Positions 50,626-62,199 of a DNA stretch of 64,000 nucleotides are shown piece after piece. A program made the position numbers and the translations under genes. The first letter of the stretch is position 1. Each line of letters opens with the position of its first letter. This DNA comes from Butyriboletus loyo (Eukaryota; Basidiomycota; Agaricomycetes; Boletales; Boletaceae): contig JBBPSI010000117.1 in NCBI GenBank assembly GCA_038093515.1, forward strand, positions 16,967 through 80,966, in the 5' to 3' direction. Under the pieces are notes generated by a model, which saw only the letters and a list, made by a program, of their open reading frames with translations, did no database searches and was not told where the DNA came from.

Positions 50626-51876
50626 ATGGCCATTCCTCCCGCTGAAAACAACGCCCCGCTTCCGGCTCAACCCCCCGTCCGCTCTTCTCGTCTCCCAGTT
50701 TCGTCTCGTCGCGTCCTCTATGCCGCCGTCTTGGAAAATCCCGTCGCCACCTACGCCCTAGAGCAGCGTATGGACTTCACCGGAGACTATGTCCTCCGCA
50801 CCCTCGCTAGTCTCTACCGCTCCTACGCCCTCGCCCGCACTGTCCACACCCGCCTATGCCCCGACAACCAGCCGCCCGTGTACGCCACCGCCCTAGAGAC
50901 CTCCCTGATGGAGGCTAGGGGGTACACCCTAGACATCCTCCACGCAGAGGGATTCGGCTACGTCGTCGACCAACTCCTCCCGGGCATCCTCGCGCCTGTC
51001 CTGCGCCCCATTCTCGTCGCCCTCGCTCCCAGAGAGCGAGAATTTTATTTTCAGTCGAACAACCGCATCGGGTTCTTGCGCCCCACCGCTCGCGGCCCCA
51101 ATCCCCCTCCTCGTCCTGCCGCGGAAGGATCTCCTCCGCCACTACCTATTCCTGCGCCATCCACAAGAGATTCTCCTGCGACCACACTGGTAGCAGATTC
51201 ATCCAGGGAAACCACTGGAGAGTCGCTCGAGTCCTTTCGGACCAACGTCGACGAGCCCCAGGTCGCTCGTCGACACTCCCCTCTACCGCCTAGAACTGTG
51301 CGTCGCCAACCTCGCCAGACGCTTCTCCAGACTGGATCTATCCCGGGATCGGTCACCCTCACCGCCGCAGGAAGAAGGATCGCCAACAGGGCCTTCCGCT
51401 CCATCACCCCTCAGCCGTCCACTCGTCGTGGTACCCCCGCCATCCAACTTATTCCCCGTGTCACCTCCCCCGCTGCTGCCGCCGCCGCCACAGCTGGTGG
51501 CTCTAACAGCTCTTCGTACGGACCCCCGCCCCCCTACCTCCCCGGTCGGGGTACTCGTGATTCGCCTATCGTCGTCGACGACAGATCCCCTGATCCCAGC
51601 CCGGGCACTGCTCGACCTCGCCTCGTCCGCCCGCAACTTTGCTTCGAATGCGGCACCGTCGGCCACTTCCGTAGGGAGTGTCCCAACTACACGTGCCCCT
51701 TCTGCCACCGAATCGCCCCTGGTCATATTCAGGAATTTTGCCCTGAACGCGTATGCGGCCTCTGCGGAGCCGTTGGCCATATCGTCGCAAATTGTGCCTT
51801 TCGGGACGACGTCTGGGCGGATATCAATCCCGATGATGCTTACGACTACGACGTCAACGAGGGGGAGTCTCAGTGA
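50626..51876 (+). CDS. Third ORF with three CCHC-like zinc knuckles, gypsy copy C
   Basis: 416 residues, starting 9 bp after the pol stop and ending 52 bp before the 3' LTR. The N-terminal half (about 30-150) is a helical-looking region (ATYALEQRMDFTGDYVLRTL, GYTLDILHAEGFGY). The middle is Pro/Ser/Arg-rich and disordered. The C-terminal part has three knuckles: CFECGTVGHFRREC (C-x2-C-x4-H-x4-C), CPFCHRIAPGHIQEFC (spacing 6) and CGLCGAVGHIVANC. An acidic tail follows. It occupies the envelope position but has no signal peptide or membrane helix, so it is not an envelope protein. The knuckles suggest nucleic-acid binding. A related frame is preserved in copy D. Confidence 0.85.
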   Translation: MAIPPAENNAPLPAQPPVRSSRLPVSSRRVLYAAVLENPVATYALEQRMDFTGDYVLRTLASLYRSYALARTVHTRLCPDNQPPVYATALETSLMEARGYTLDILHAEGFGYVVDQLLPGILAPVLRPILVALAPREREFYFQSNNRIGFLRPTARGPNPPPRPAAEGSPPPLPIPAPSTRDSPATTLVADSSRETTGESLESFRTNVDEPQVARRHSPLPPRTVRRQPRQTLLQTGSIPGSVTLTAAGRRIANRAFRSITPQPSTRRGTPAIQLIPRVTSPAAAAAATAGGSNSSSYGPPPPYLPGRGTRDSPIVVDDRSPDPSPGTARPRLVRPQLCFECGTVGHFRRECPNYTCPFCHRIAPGHIQEFCPERVCGLCGAVGHIVANCAFRDDVWADINPDDAYDYDVNEGESQ

Positions 51877-51928
51877 GGGGACCATTCAAGTTGTGGAGTC
51901 GGAGTCTCCACCATGGGAAGGGGGTAAT

Positions 51929-52354
51929 GTTACGGTAGTACTTTACTTTTTCTCTCCACTACCGTTAGGACTCTTACATTCGCCTAGCCTTCTGCTAGTT
52001 CCTGTTGAACGGTAACAACCGTTCTTACTTAGTCATCACTTCCCGCGCACGGACGCACTTTCTTTCATACTCCAGAACATTCTAGAGTATCCTTTCCTCG
52101 TTTGTACTTTCGCTCTCGCGACCCGATTAGGGAGCATGGTCTGTGCGCAGACCTCAGTAGTATAAAGGTCTCTGTCTTTACACCCTGTAACGGTATCTAG
52201 TTCTACGCAGCCTACTGCTAGCAATTAGTATCATTCCAGACTCTTAGTGTGCGCACTAAGACATAGTCTGAGACTCACCCAGAATCGTCTCCCGAGTCTC
52301 GAGGCCACTCCAGAGTGCCTCCTCGCTGTTCAATTGTTAGCGCCCAGCGTAACA
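51929..52354 (+). repeat. 3' LTR, gypsy copy C
   Basis: 426 bp, nearly identical to 45255-45678; differences include CTTTACTTTT for CTCTTTATTTT near the start. Confidence 0.95.
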
Positions 52355-52359
52355 CAAGG

Positions 52360-54223
52360 TGCTTCAATCCCATCGATAAATGATCCAGATTTCTTGCAGA
52401 CTGGTCAGGACTTTAATCCTCGTCCTACTCGCATCTGTATTCCACGGATTGTCCCAGATAATGCTTATGGGAATTGACCTCCGATTGAGATAGAACGAGA
52501 GATACATCGAGGACTGGATCCTATTCAGGAGGAGTTAATTCCTACTCCACAACCGGTTAATCAACCGAGACCCACGAATGAAGAAGATGACTTAGGACAG
52601 ATGTACAGCGCTAAGTGGATTAAATCTCTTCTAGCTGCTGCTACTGTCGATGGTATCCCACAGTCTCACAAGGCAGTAATGAGATTACCTCCTGCCGAGA
52701 GATCCTTATGGCTAACCGCCATGGGAGAGGAATACAAGTCGTTTCAAGAACGACAAGTATGGGATCTGGTAGATCTTCCCAAGGGACGTCAAGTCATTAA
52801 AGGGAAATGGATAAATGTACGAAAAAGCGATGGACGATACAAGTCTCGCTGGGTAGCAAAAGGCTTTACCCAAATCTTCGGAATTGATTATGAGGAAACC
52901 TTCTCACCAGTTGCCAGGTTTGAAACCGTTAGGATTCTCTTAGCTCTAGCTGCCTTAGAAGATTGGGAAATCGAGGCTCTAGACGTCAAGACTGCATTTC
53001 TCTTCGGAGATCTTGACGAAGAAATCTATATGGAACAACCTGAGGGTTTCGCTCAAAAAGGCTCAGAAAGTAAAGTCTGTCGCCTACGAAAAGCTATCTA
53101 TGGCCTCAAGCAAGCGGCCCTTCAATGGAACAAAGCCTTGCATTTATCACTTATCAAACAAGGTTTCAAGCGTACCTTGTCTGACCCGGGAACTTATATA
53201 AAATTCATCAGGAAAGTCATCATTATTTTAGTTATATATGTTGATGATGCTCTTTTTATGGGTAGTGATAAAGCACAAGTCCTTGCTCACAAGAAGCACT
53301 TTATGAAGACTTGGGAGAGTCGAGACCTTGGAGAAGCGAAAGAGTATTTAGGCATGCGGATTACCAGGGATCGAAGAAATCGTACCCTGAGGCTGGATCA
53401 GTGCGATTACGCACAGAAGGTCATAAAATGATTCAAGCTTGAAAATGCAAAACCCGCATGCACACCTCTTCCTTCTGGTTATAATCCTTCACCATCAACC
53501 ACCGAAGCATCGCCATCTTTGCGTTCTCAATATCAATCTGTCATCGGATCCCTCCTATTCATCATGCTCGGATCTAGACCCGATATCGCTCATGCTGTCA
53601 TCAAAATGTCGCAGTTCTCTTCCAATCCATCGGAAGAACATTTGCAAAGAGCACTCTATATAGTCCGCTATCTGGTTGGAACTCCAGATCTTTGCATAAT
53701 GTATTCCGGACACAGCCAGTCTGGTCCGAGAGCCAATTCTGGCTTTATTGCATACAGCGACACTGACTGGGCAGGCGATATTGAGACCCGTCGTTCAACG
53801 ACTGGTTATTGTATATTTCTAGCATCTGGCATAGTATCATGGTTATCCAGACGACAACGCAAGATTGCTCACTCTTCAACCGAAGCAGAATATATGGGCA
53901 TGACCGAGACCGCTAAACAGCTCTCTTGGGTGCGCTCCTTGTTCTTCGAGATGGGATACAGACTTGGTCCTTTACCCCTTCTAGTTGATAATCAGGGAGC
54001 TATATTTCTGGCTTCTAATCCTGCCGTTGAAGGACGCAGCAAACACATTGCAATTCCGTTTCATTACATTCGGGAATGCGTCGAGGATAAGGAGATTACT
54101 CTCTTCTATACTCCTACTCAACAACAAGCAGCAGATATCTTTACGAAGAATCTGACATGGCAGAGGTTTGAAGAAGTTCGGTCCATGCTCTCTCTTTCTC
54201 CTTTTGTCTCTATAAAGAAGTAA
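52360..54223 (+). pseudogene. Ty1/copia pol, reverse transcriptase and RNase H end
   Basis: One frame shows the C-terminal half of copia pol: WLTAMGEEYKSFQER, VKTAFLFGDLDEEIYMEQPEGF, LRKAIYGLKQA, YVDDALFMG (RT active site), YLGMRITRDR. RNase H follows (YSDTDWAGD, SSTEAEYMGMTE, DNQGAIFLA). TGA codons at 52475-52477 and 53429-53431 interrupt this frame. The integrase and everything upstream is absent apart from a short piece at 45197-45254, separated by the gypsy insertion. Confidence 0.92.
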
Positions 54224-54241
54224 TGCTAAAGCGAGGAGGAG

Positions 54242-54690
54242 TGTTGAAACGGTAGTGTTCTATTTCTGTATTTCACTTACAGCCACTACGTTTCTAGACT
54301 GGTCTATATGACATCATTGTCTAGACCTACACGCTTATCACATTACAAATAGCTCTTATTATGCTATTGGACGATATGCTTAGTCTTATCTCTTATCTCT
54401 ATCATATCATCATGTATTTCATACTATACCTTATAAAGGTACTATACAGAACATAAGTACAAACACTCATGTACTGTATATAAGACAGCCCTTATGGCTT
54501 GTCGCTTTTCTCTAGATCTTTCAGTTCTATCATCACTACTGCGATATCTCTAAGTTGAGCTTTGCTCCTTATACTCTGTTTGCGATACTCTCACTCTCGT
54601 ATTATCAGTGAGTCTTTCCACTGATAGGTTTACCCTTGCATCCTTCGTTGCCCTTGGTGCGCCTGCTCGGACTTTACCAATTCCGAAACA
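54242..54690 (+). repeat. Copia 3' LTR
   Basis: Starts TGTTGAAACGGTAG directly after a purine tract (GCGAGGAGGAG), ends near CCGAAACA at 54690. The tract-LTR arrangement supports it as the 3' LTR of the copia pol upstream. Confidence 0.8.
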
Positions 54691-54746
54691 TACTTGCATC
54701 AAACTAATCGCAAGGATGCATCTAAACAGGTAAGAAGCACATAGAT

Positions 54747-56453
54747 TTGATTCAGAGGCCTGTTGATCATGAAATGGCTGATTATGACTATATTCCTTCT
54801 AAGCTGGCAAATTTGGATCATAGGATAGTTGTTTCTGAGCTAATCCACAGTCACATCAAACATCTGGATGAAGAATCTTGCAAGGCTGCACTCAATCAGT
54901 CAACTCTCAAAGACACTGAAGAGCTTGACAACATGCCAGCCATGGATCACATCTACCTTGGTTCTCCTCAGAAACCAACAACATTTGATGCTGTGAAGCA
55001 AATGAAGTCGTCAGACCAGGCTTTTCAAGGCATCCATAGGAAGTTCATTAACTTCATCAACACATTCACCACTGCCAATGATATCCCATTGCCAGATGAC
55101 TGGTCATGGTTCGTCCCTGTTACAGTTTTACCCCTAAGTGTACCCTGCCACTCATTTTCCCATGCTCACATGTTCCCTGCTGCTCCCATTGTCCTGTAAT
55201 ACCACCCATTGCCTGCTCCCCAGTCGCTAGTGGATGCCATCCACTTCCCTGGTCCTTTCCAGACATCTCAGTACTGCAATACTGAGACAACCCCTATGTT
55301 GCTGCCCCATTGGGCTAGACCTTCAGCTGAGCTGTTGCGTCTCTCTTTTCTTTGACCAATGACATTTGGTTCATCATGTGACTAGCATGTGACTAGATTA
55401 CGACATGTCTTTACCTATGTGCTGAGACCCATATCCAAGGGCTCTGCCATTTGCATCCCCTTTGCCCTGTAGGCCCCTCCTTGTGGACATTATCACTTCG
55501 CATTCTGCTCTTCCTATTTGTTGACGATGTTGCCATCTTACTCAGAGCTTGGCTCTCTCATTACCAGCACTTTGCCACTTCCTCATTTGCTGTTATGACT
55601 CGAGTAGACTCATAACCCTCTGCCCTTGCTGCCATGCACAACTTGGTCTGTGCACAATATCTTATAGTATATATATGTGTACTTAGACAGTACAAGCTCT
55701 CTAGCTAATTCTACACATCTACCAAGTGCCTAGCAATCTAGCATTATACCCATTCCTGCTGATAGAGCCAATAAGAGCCTGCTTGATCTTGTCTGGTCAC
55801 CACCACATGACATCTCGCCAACACTTGCTCTACAGAAGCCTGATAGTGTCGTCTACACGAGTCAGCTATCTTCCCGATTAGGCTCGAGCCCCTATTCAAG
55901 TGCTCACTGCTAGTTGTTTCACACATAAGCATAACAGTCCCCCAAGGTGGAGATAAGGTATGCCCTAGAGTCACTTCATCATCACACAGAACAATCTAAA
56001 CCTCACAATACTCTTTTTTCATAATAGCTTCAAGAATTCCGGTATCTCAAAGTCAACTATGAGTTGACTGTGGACTGGAAATTGGCTACTGACTACTTGC
56101 AGTGCAGTCTGAGCTTCCACAGTAACCAACATTACAACTACACATTCATCCACACCCTTGACAGGCATGGTAATACTAAGTACATATTTGCTCAACTCCT
56201 CATAATGTTCCACTATACTCTTGGCCAATGACCTTTGGATCTTGTGCTGGTACAGCCTATGGATTCCCCTACAGGCAACCAGTGTACAGTTGATCATGAC
56301 TTGGGTTTCACTCATATCTGCTCTCACGCCCCAGCACAATCTGAGTTCATTTCCCTTTGGTCCATTGTCCACAGCACACTGATTGTACCTGATTTCAAAT
56401 ATGATAGCAACTCTTTTCTTGTTGACTATGTAGATAGTGACTAGTTCCTTCAA
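54747..56453 (+). pseudogene. Unrecognised repeat-associated ORF, split by a solo LTR
   Basis: The first part (54747-55117) reads LDHRIVVSELIHSHIKHL, ALNQSTLKDTEELDNMPAMD and then ending DDWSWFVP. After the 819-bp LTR the frame rejoins as QGGDKVCPRV. A second part (about 56028-56450) reads YLKVNYELTVDWKLATDYL, LVLVQPMD and, at the end, LVDYVDSD. An in-frame stop (about 56229) and missing joins show decay. I have the impression that such proteins are repeated in agaricomycete genomes near transposons, but I cannot name the family. Confidence 0.45.
55118..55936 (+). repeat. Solo LTR, family 3, TSD GTCCC
   Basis: 819 bp, TGTTACAGTTTTACCCC...AAGCATAACA, flanked by GTCCC at 55113-55117 and 55937-55941. 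It is the reverse complement of the solo LTR at 62812-63628. Confidence 0.93.
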
Positions 56454-56913
56454 GCTAAGCAGCTTGATGCATTACTATAGTCTTATCATTTACACCATAA
56501 TATCATGATTTCCTGCTTTCTTTGTTGTCATGCAAGCTTGGGGATGGCTGTGGCTTTGCAAAAGAAGGTTGAACTGCATTTAAACAAGCTGGATCCCAGA
56601 AGATATCATATAATACCTATGACTAATTGCCGATACATGGGTCCTGAGGTTCATGGGTACCGCTGCAGCCCAGGTACATGGGACCAGTAACTGAGTCAGC
56701 AAGTGATGGTGACAGTGACATCAACAGCACCATCTCGCAAGTGAGAATGATGGGGATGGGGATGGCAAGAGCAAGAGCAAGATAAGGGTGAGCAAGTGAG
56801 CATGCATAGATATACAGATCCTGCTGTCTGTGTACATATGCGTGCTCACTTGCTTGCATGTGCATGAATGCATGGTGAGGGCAACATCAGGCAGCAAGTA
56901 AGCAAGCAATGGG
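56454..56913. other. Spacer with short simple repeats
   Basis: Contains GATGGGGATGGCAAGAGCAAGAGCAAG-like simple sequence (about 56745-56785). No gene. Confidence 0.4.
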
Positions 56914-57342
56914 TGTTACGCTGGGCGCTAACAACTAGAACAGCAAGGAGGCACTCTGGAGTAGCCTCAGGACTCGTGAAGCATTTCTGAGCTGGGTCTC
57001 AGACTATGTCTTAGTGCACACACTAAGAGTCTGGAAGGAAACTAATTGCTAGCAGTGAACTGCGTAGAACTAGATAATGTACATGGTTGTAAAGACGGAG
57101 TCTTTATACTACAGGGAGTCTGCGCACAGACCATGCTCCCTAATCGAGCTGCGAGAGCAAAAATACAAATGAGGAAAAGATACTCTAGAATGTTCCAGAG
57201 TATGAAGGAAAGCGCGTCCGTGTGCGGGAAATGATGACTAAGCTGGAATGGTTGTTACCGTTCAAAGGGAACTAGCAAAAGGCTAGGTGAATGTAGTAGT
57301 CCCAACGGTAATGGAGAGAAAAAGTAAACCACTACCGTAACA
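56914..57342 (-). repeat. 3' LTR, gypsy copy D
   Basis: 429 bp, TGTTACGC...CCGTAACA, in reverse orientation. It is more diverged from the copy C LTRs than they are from each other. Confidence 0.92.
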
Positions 57343-57393
57343 TTACCCCCTTCCCATGGTGGAGACACTGACTCCACCACCTGTAAAGTCCCC

Positions 57394-58612
57394 TCACTGA
57401 GACTCTCCCTCGTTGACGTTGTAGTCGTAAGCATCATTGGCATTGAAATCCACCCAGACATCGTCCTGGAACGTGCAGTTAGCAACGATATGGCCAACGG
57501 CACTGCAGAGGCCACATACTCGTTCAGGGCAAAACTCCTGAATATGACCTGGGGCAATGCGGTGACAGAAGGGACAAGTGTAGTTGGGGCATTCCCTACG
57601 AAAGTGGCCGACGGTGCCACACTCGAAGCAAAGTTGCGGGTGGACGAGGCGAGGTCGAGCAGGGCAAGGGCTGCCGGCAGGGGATCTATCATCGAGGACG
57701 ATGGGGGCATCACGAGTCCTGTGATTGGCGAGGTAGGGGGGTGGGGCTCCATACAAGGAGTTGGAAGAACCAGCCATTGGGGCGACAGGGGAGGTGACTC
57801 GAGGAATGAGCTGGATGGCGGGGGTTCTGTGACGGGTGGACAGTTGGGGTGTGACGGAATGAAAGGCCCTGTTGGCGATCCTTCTTCCTGTGGCAGTGAG
57901 GGTGACCAATCCCAGGACAGATCCAACCTGGAGAAGTGTCTGGCGAGGTTGGCAACACACCGTTTGAGGTGGTAGAGGGGAGTATCGACGAGCAACCTGG
58001 GGTTCGTCGATGTTGGTCCGAAAGGACTCCAATGACTCCCCGGTGGTTTCTCGGAAAGAGTCTGCTACCAGAGTGATTGCAGGTGAATCTCTTGTGGATG
58101 GCACAGGAATAGGTAATGGCGGAGGTTCTGTGGCAGGATGAGGAGGGGGATTGGGGCCGCGAGCAGTGGGGCGAAGAAATCCGATCCTGTCATTGGACTG
58201 AAAATAAAACTCTCTTTCCCTAGGAGTGAGAGCAACGAGGATAGGGCGAAGGACAGGGGCTAGAATGCCCGGGAGGAGTTGGTCCACAATGTACCCAAAC
58301 CCTTCAGCATGAAGGATATCCAGGGTGTACCCCCTAGCCTCCATCAAGGAGGTCTCTAGGGCGGTGGCGTATACCGGTGGTTGGTTGTCAGGGCAAAGGC
58401 GGGTGTGGACGGTGTGTGCGAGGGCATAGGAACGGTAGAGACTGGCGAGGGTGCGGAGGATGTAGTCCCCAGTGAAATCCATACATTGCTCTAAAGCATA
58501 TGTAGTGACAGGGTTTTCGAGAACGGCAGCGGGAGGAAACCGGAAGATGGGAGGAGCGGACGGGGGGTTGAGCTGGAAGTGGGGCATTGTTTTCTGCGGG
58601 TGGAATGGCCAT
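57394..58612 (-). pseudogene. Third ORF, gypsy copy D
   Basis: Matches the copy C third ORF: MAIPPAENNAPLPAQPP at 58612, then a deletion with frameshift near 58540. A 397-codon frame then stays open to 57394 with all three knuckles (CFECGTVGHFRREC, CPFCHRIAPGHIQEFC, CGLCSAVGHIVANC). Preservation of the knuckles in a copy whose pol has several stops is notable, but it could reflect chance and codon composition. Confidence 0.88.
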
Positions 58613-61600
58613 CTTTGTTGTTACTGAGAAGATGGGGAGGGGAAATCCTTGGGGTGGCGCAGCTTATAAGCCTTGAGCAAGGCCTGTGCATGGGCCAAGT
58701 TCCTGTTCGGCTCCCAGGTATTTTCCGCTGCGGAGTATCCTTTCCAGGACACAAGGAACTGGTGGCGTCCCTTTGATCCTCGATGCGATAAGATCCGATC
58801 GATTTCGTACTCTTCATCTCCGTCTATTTCTTCTGGGGGAGGGTTTGTGAAATTCGGACCATGTTCCGCAGTTTCATGATAAGGAGTCAGCAGTGACGTG
58901 TGGAAGACGTCATGGATCTTCCAGGTCGGTGGTAGTCAGAGTCTATACGCCACGGAGGAGATCACCTGTGCGATCTCGAATGGTCCTTCCCTTCTTGGTG
59001 CGAGCTTCTTCGACGGGTACCTGAGTCGAAGATTGTGCCCTTCAAGCCAAACCTTGTCGCCTGACTTCCATGGCCAGAACTTGGAAGAGATCCGCTCCTT
59101 CATCAAATGTCGTGCCTTCTCATGGGCTTCCAAAGCTTCCATTTGGACTCCCGTGAGTTCTGAGAGTCTGGACTCGAGGGCGGGGAGGAATGTCTTGCCG
59201 ATTGGAGGATAAGACCTCAGCTCATAGCCGACCATCAGGGAGAAAGGAGTCACGTTGGTTGAGGAATGGGTCATCGAGTTGTGGGAAAACTCAGCCATAG
59301 GAAGGAGTTCAGCCCATTGTTTGGGGTGACCATCGCAGAAAATCCTGAGATATGTTTCCAACTCCTGATTGACTCGCTCGGTTTCGCCATCAGTTTGAGG
59401 ATGATATGCAGAGGAGAGGGCGAGATCATAGTCCAATAGCCTTGCAAGTTCTCTAGCAAAGGCGGAGGCGAACTGTGGGCCGCGATCAGAGATGCAGCGG
59501 GAGTGGAGTCCAAATCGTAGGAACACTGTTTTGAAAAAGAGTTTGGCGACTCCTGCCGCATCAATGTCTTTGTTGCAAGGGGAATAAATTACCCCCTTCG
59601 TAAGCCCATGGTCTACCATGACCATGACTGAATCATAACCCAAAGAGGGAGGAAGGCCGGTGATAAGATCGACAGAAACTTGTTCAAAGGGGTGAGAGGC
59701 CATGCTGGCCAGAGGAGTGAGAGGGGGGACTGTGGGATGGGTGTTAACCTTATGCGCCTGGCAAACGGCGCAGCCGGAGACAAAACATCGTATGAGATTA
59801 GCCATGCCAGGCCACCAATAATCCTGTTGCACCAGGTTCTGGGTGCGGAATATGCCGCTGTGACCTCCGGCAGGACTCTTGTGCAGAGATCGGATGAGGT
59901 CGACACATGCAGCCTCAGGGATATACCGCTTCTTGCGGAAATACAATTCTTTACCATTGAAGTCCCAGTCCCCAGTGTTCATCTTGGGGAAGAGAGGCGA
60001 GTCTTCGTAAAGAGCCTGCATGCATTGCTTGATCATAGGGTTGCTGGGGGTCGAGGCGGCGATCTTCTCGGCGAGAGCCAGGTCAATTTTCCTGGCAAAT
60101 AGGTTTTCAGGAAGAAGGGTGACCTCCTGGTTGTCGGTAGAGGTGTCGACATTGTCCCTTCGAGACAGAGCATCCGCAGGTCCCATCTGTGTGCCCAGAA
60201 TGTGGTGGAAATGAAGGTCAAAATCCTGCAGAAACATTAGCCAATGTGCCTGCCAGCGAGACAGTTTATTGGGTTGACGGAAGTAGGTGAGATTCTTGTG
60301 ATCGGTGAGAATCTCCACCTGGTGGCCGGTACCACACAGGTAGTGCCACCATTCTTCCAACGCATGGATGACTGCGAGCAACTCGCGATCATAAATATCG
60401 TAGTTGCGCTCTGCTGGTGAGAGCGTCTTGGAGAGGTATGTGCAAGGATGCAGGTCGCCGTTGACGTCCTTTTGCATGAGTACTGCTCCAGTGGCAGTGA
60501 GGGAAGCGTCTGTCATGACAGCAAACGGCTTCGTGACGTCGGGCATTGAGAGGATGGGTTGGCAGAGGAAGGATTGCTTGATGGCTTGGAATGCCTGTTC
60601 ACAAGCTGGGGTCCACGCCCACGGGGAGTTTTTCTTTGTGAGGTCATGAAGTGGCTTTGCAATGTGGGAGAAGTCCTGGATGAACCTGCGATAAAAGTTG
60701 CAAAACCCGATGAAGGACCTGACTGCCTTCACCGAGGTTGGGGGGTTCCATTCGTGAATGGCTTTCAATTTGGTAGGGTCCATCTTGACCTGACCTTCTC
60801 AGACCATCATCCCAAGATACTCCACTTCTTCAGCATCAAACGAACATTTCTCCAACTTTAGGAACAGCTTGTGTTCACGTAATCTCTCCAGTACCTGGAT
60901 CGTTTGGGCTTCGTGTTCAGTAGTGGTGGCAGAATGGATTAGGAGATCATCCATATAGATGATCAGCCATCCTTCTGCCATGAGGTCGCCGAAGATGTGG
61001 TCCATCAGCGCTTGAAACATCGTGGGGGAGTTGCAGAGTCCAAAGAACATCACAGTTGGTTTGAACAACCCTTGGGGGGTGATGAAGGCCGCTTTCCAGC
61101 GGTCGTTTGGCTTGATGAGGACATTGTTGTATCCCCAGCGGATGTCCATCTTTGTGAAGATTTTCGACCCCTTGAGACGGTCGACAAGGTCGGAGATGAG
61201 AGGGAGAGGGTAGGTGTTTTTGACAGTGTGGGAGTTGAGGTACCGATAGTCCTGGCAGGGGCATAGCGAGCCGTCTTTCTTGGACACAAAGAAGAAAGGA
61301 GCTGCTTGGGGGGAGTTGGAGGGAGTGATCTTTCCTGACTTGCAGTGTTCTTCGATGAACACCTTACACGCCTCTGATTCTTTCAGGTTCAGAGAATAGA
61401 CTTTAGCGACTTTAGGTATAAAGTCTTTGTCTAAGTCGATGGCGTGGTTGAAAGACCTGGATGGGGGTAACTCCTCAGTATTCTTCTTGTCAAAAATGTC
61501 CACGAAGGCAGCGAACGGGGTTGGAGAACTGCTTTTTCTTTGACGGCCTGGGCAGCGATTTCCATGGCGATAGTTGCCTTTCTAACGGGGTAGGCGTCCC

Positions 61601-62170
61601 TTGCTGAAGCATCTACTCGCTTCTTCCAGAGCTTGGCAATCTTGGAGTCTGGGTCCAAGTCCAGGTACCTTACGAGGTAATGCTGCGCGATTGCCCGAGG
61701 GGAGTCATGTCAGGGCTTCTTGATTTGATCTGGGAGATCAATATGGCCAGTGGCCCAATCTATTACCGGGTTTGCTTCTCGTAGCCATGGTAATCCCAGG
61801 ATCATGTTTTCTCTGCCTATGTTGAGGACCAGGAAACTCCGTTCCTCCTCGGTTTCTCCAATCCTGATGGAGATGGTGACCTTGTGTCGTATGACTCCTC
61901 CTTGGTTGTTTGACCCATCCACGTTTTGGGCACTAAGTGGCTTGGGTAGCCATTCCATCGGCAGTTTCTTTCGCTTCACTAGATCGCGATCTATGAAGCA
62001 TCCGCTTGCGCCACTGTCCACCAGGGCGAATGTGTCGACGATTTGACCCCCTTCATGCGCGAATAATGACACAGGAACTCGAATTGATTGCGCATTGGGG
62101 TTTGATAATACTACAGGGGCAATTACATGGAGAGGCGAAGACGTTGAAACTTCCCTCTCTTCTAAAAATC
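58613..62170 (-). pseudogene. Pol, gypsy copy D, with CGA-to-TGA stops
   Basis: Co-linear with copy C pol: protease (62072-61710), RT (61503-60799), and RNase H, integrase and chromodomain region (60783-58936 and onward). Stops at 61710-61712, 60799-60801 and 58936-58938 are each TGA where copy C has CGA. A 1-nt deletion near 61525 shifts the frame. Many amino-acid differences are Arg to Trp/Cys/Gln/His, as CpG decay gives. Confidence 0.93.
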
Positions 62171-62199
62171 CTTTGGCCAGGCTTTGGCTACCTTGGTTG

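Larger units (their letters stand above)
45255..52354 (+). mobile_element. Complete Ty3/gypsy chromovirus (copy C), TSD CAAGG
   Basis: 7100 bp. Near-identical LTRs (45255-45678 and 51929-52354) have TG...CA ends and a perfect 5-bp duplication CAAGG (45250-45254 and 52355-52359). Gag, pol and a third ORF are all open. A purine tract (GGGAAGGGGGTAA) lies directly before the 3' LTR. Joining the flanks at one CAAGG restores the copia reading frame (QSQG|ASIPS), which confirms the insertion point. Likely a recent insertion with coding potential intact. Confidence 0.97.
44128..54690 (+). mobile_element. Ty1/copia element, internally deleted and carrying nested insertions
   Basis: A 5' LTR-like copy (44128-44542) and a 3' LTR (54242-54690) both begin TGTTGAAACGGTAGTG and share most of their length. 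Between them is the copia pol end (45197-45254 plus 52360-54223), interrupted by the complete gypsy element. A family B LTR (44675-45196) replaces the missing front of the copia interior. I found no matching TSD at the outer ends, so the two LTRs may not have come from one insertion. Confidence 0.7.

Noticed and set aside
50626..51876. Third gypsy ORF as an envelope gene (making the element an errantivirus-like retrovirus)
   Set aside because: No signal peptide, no membrane helix and no fusion-peptide-like segment. The zinc knuckles point to nucleic-acid binding.
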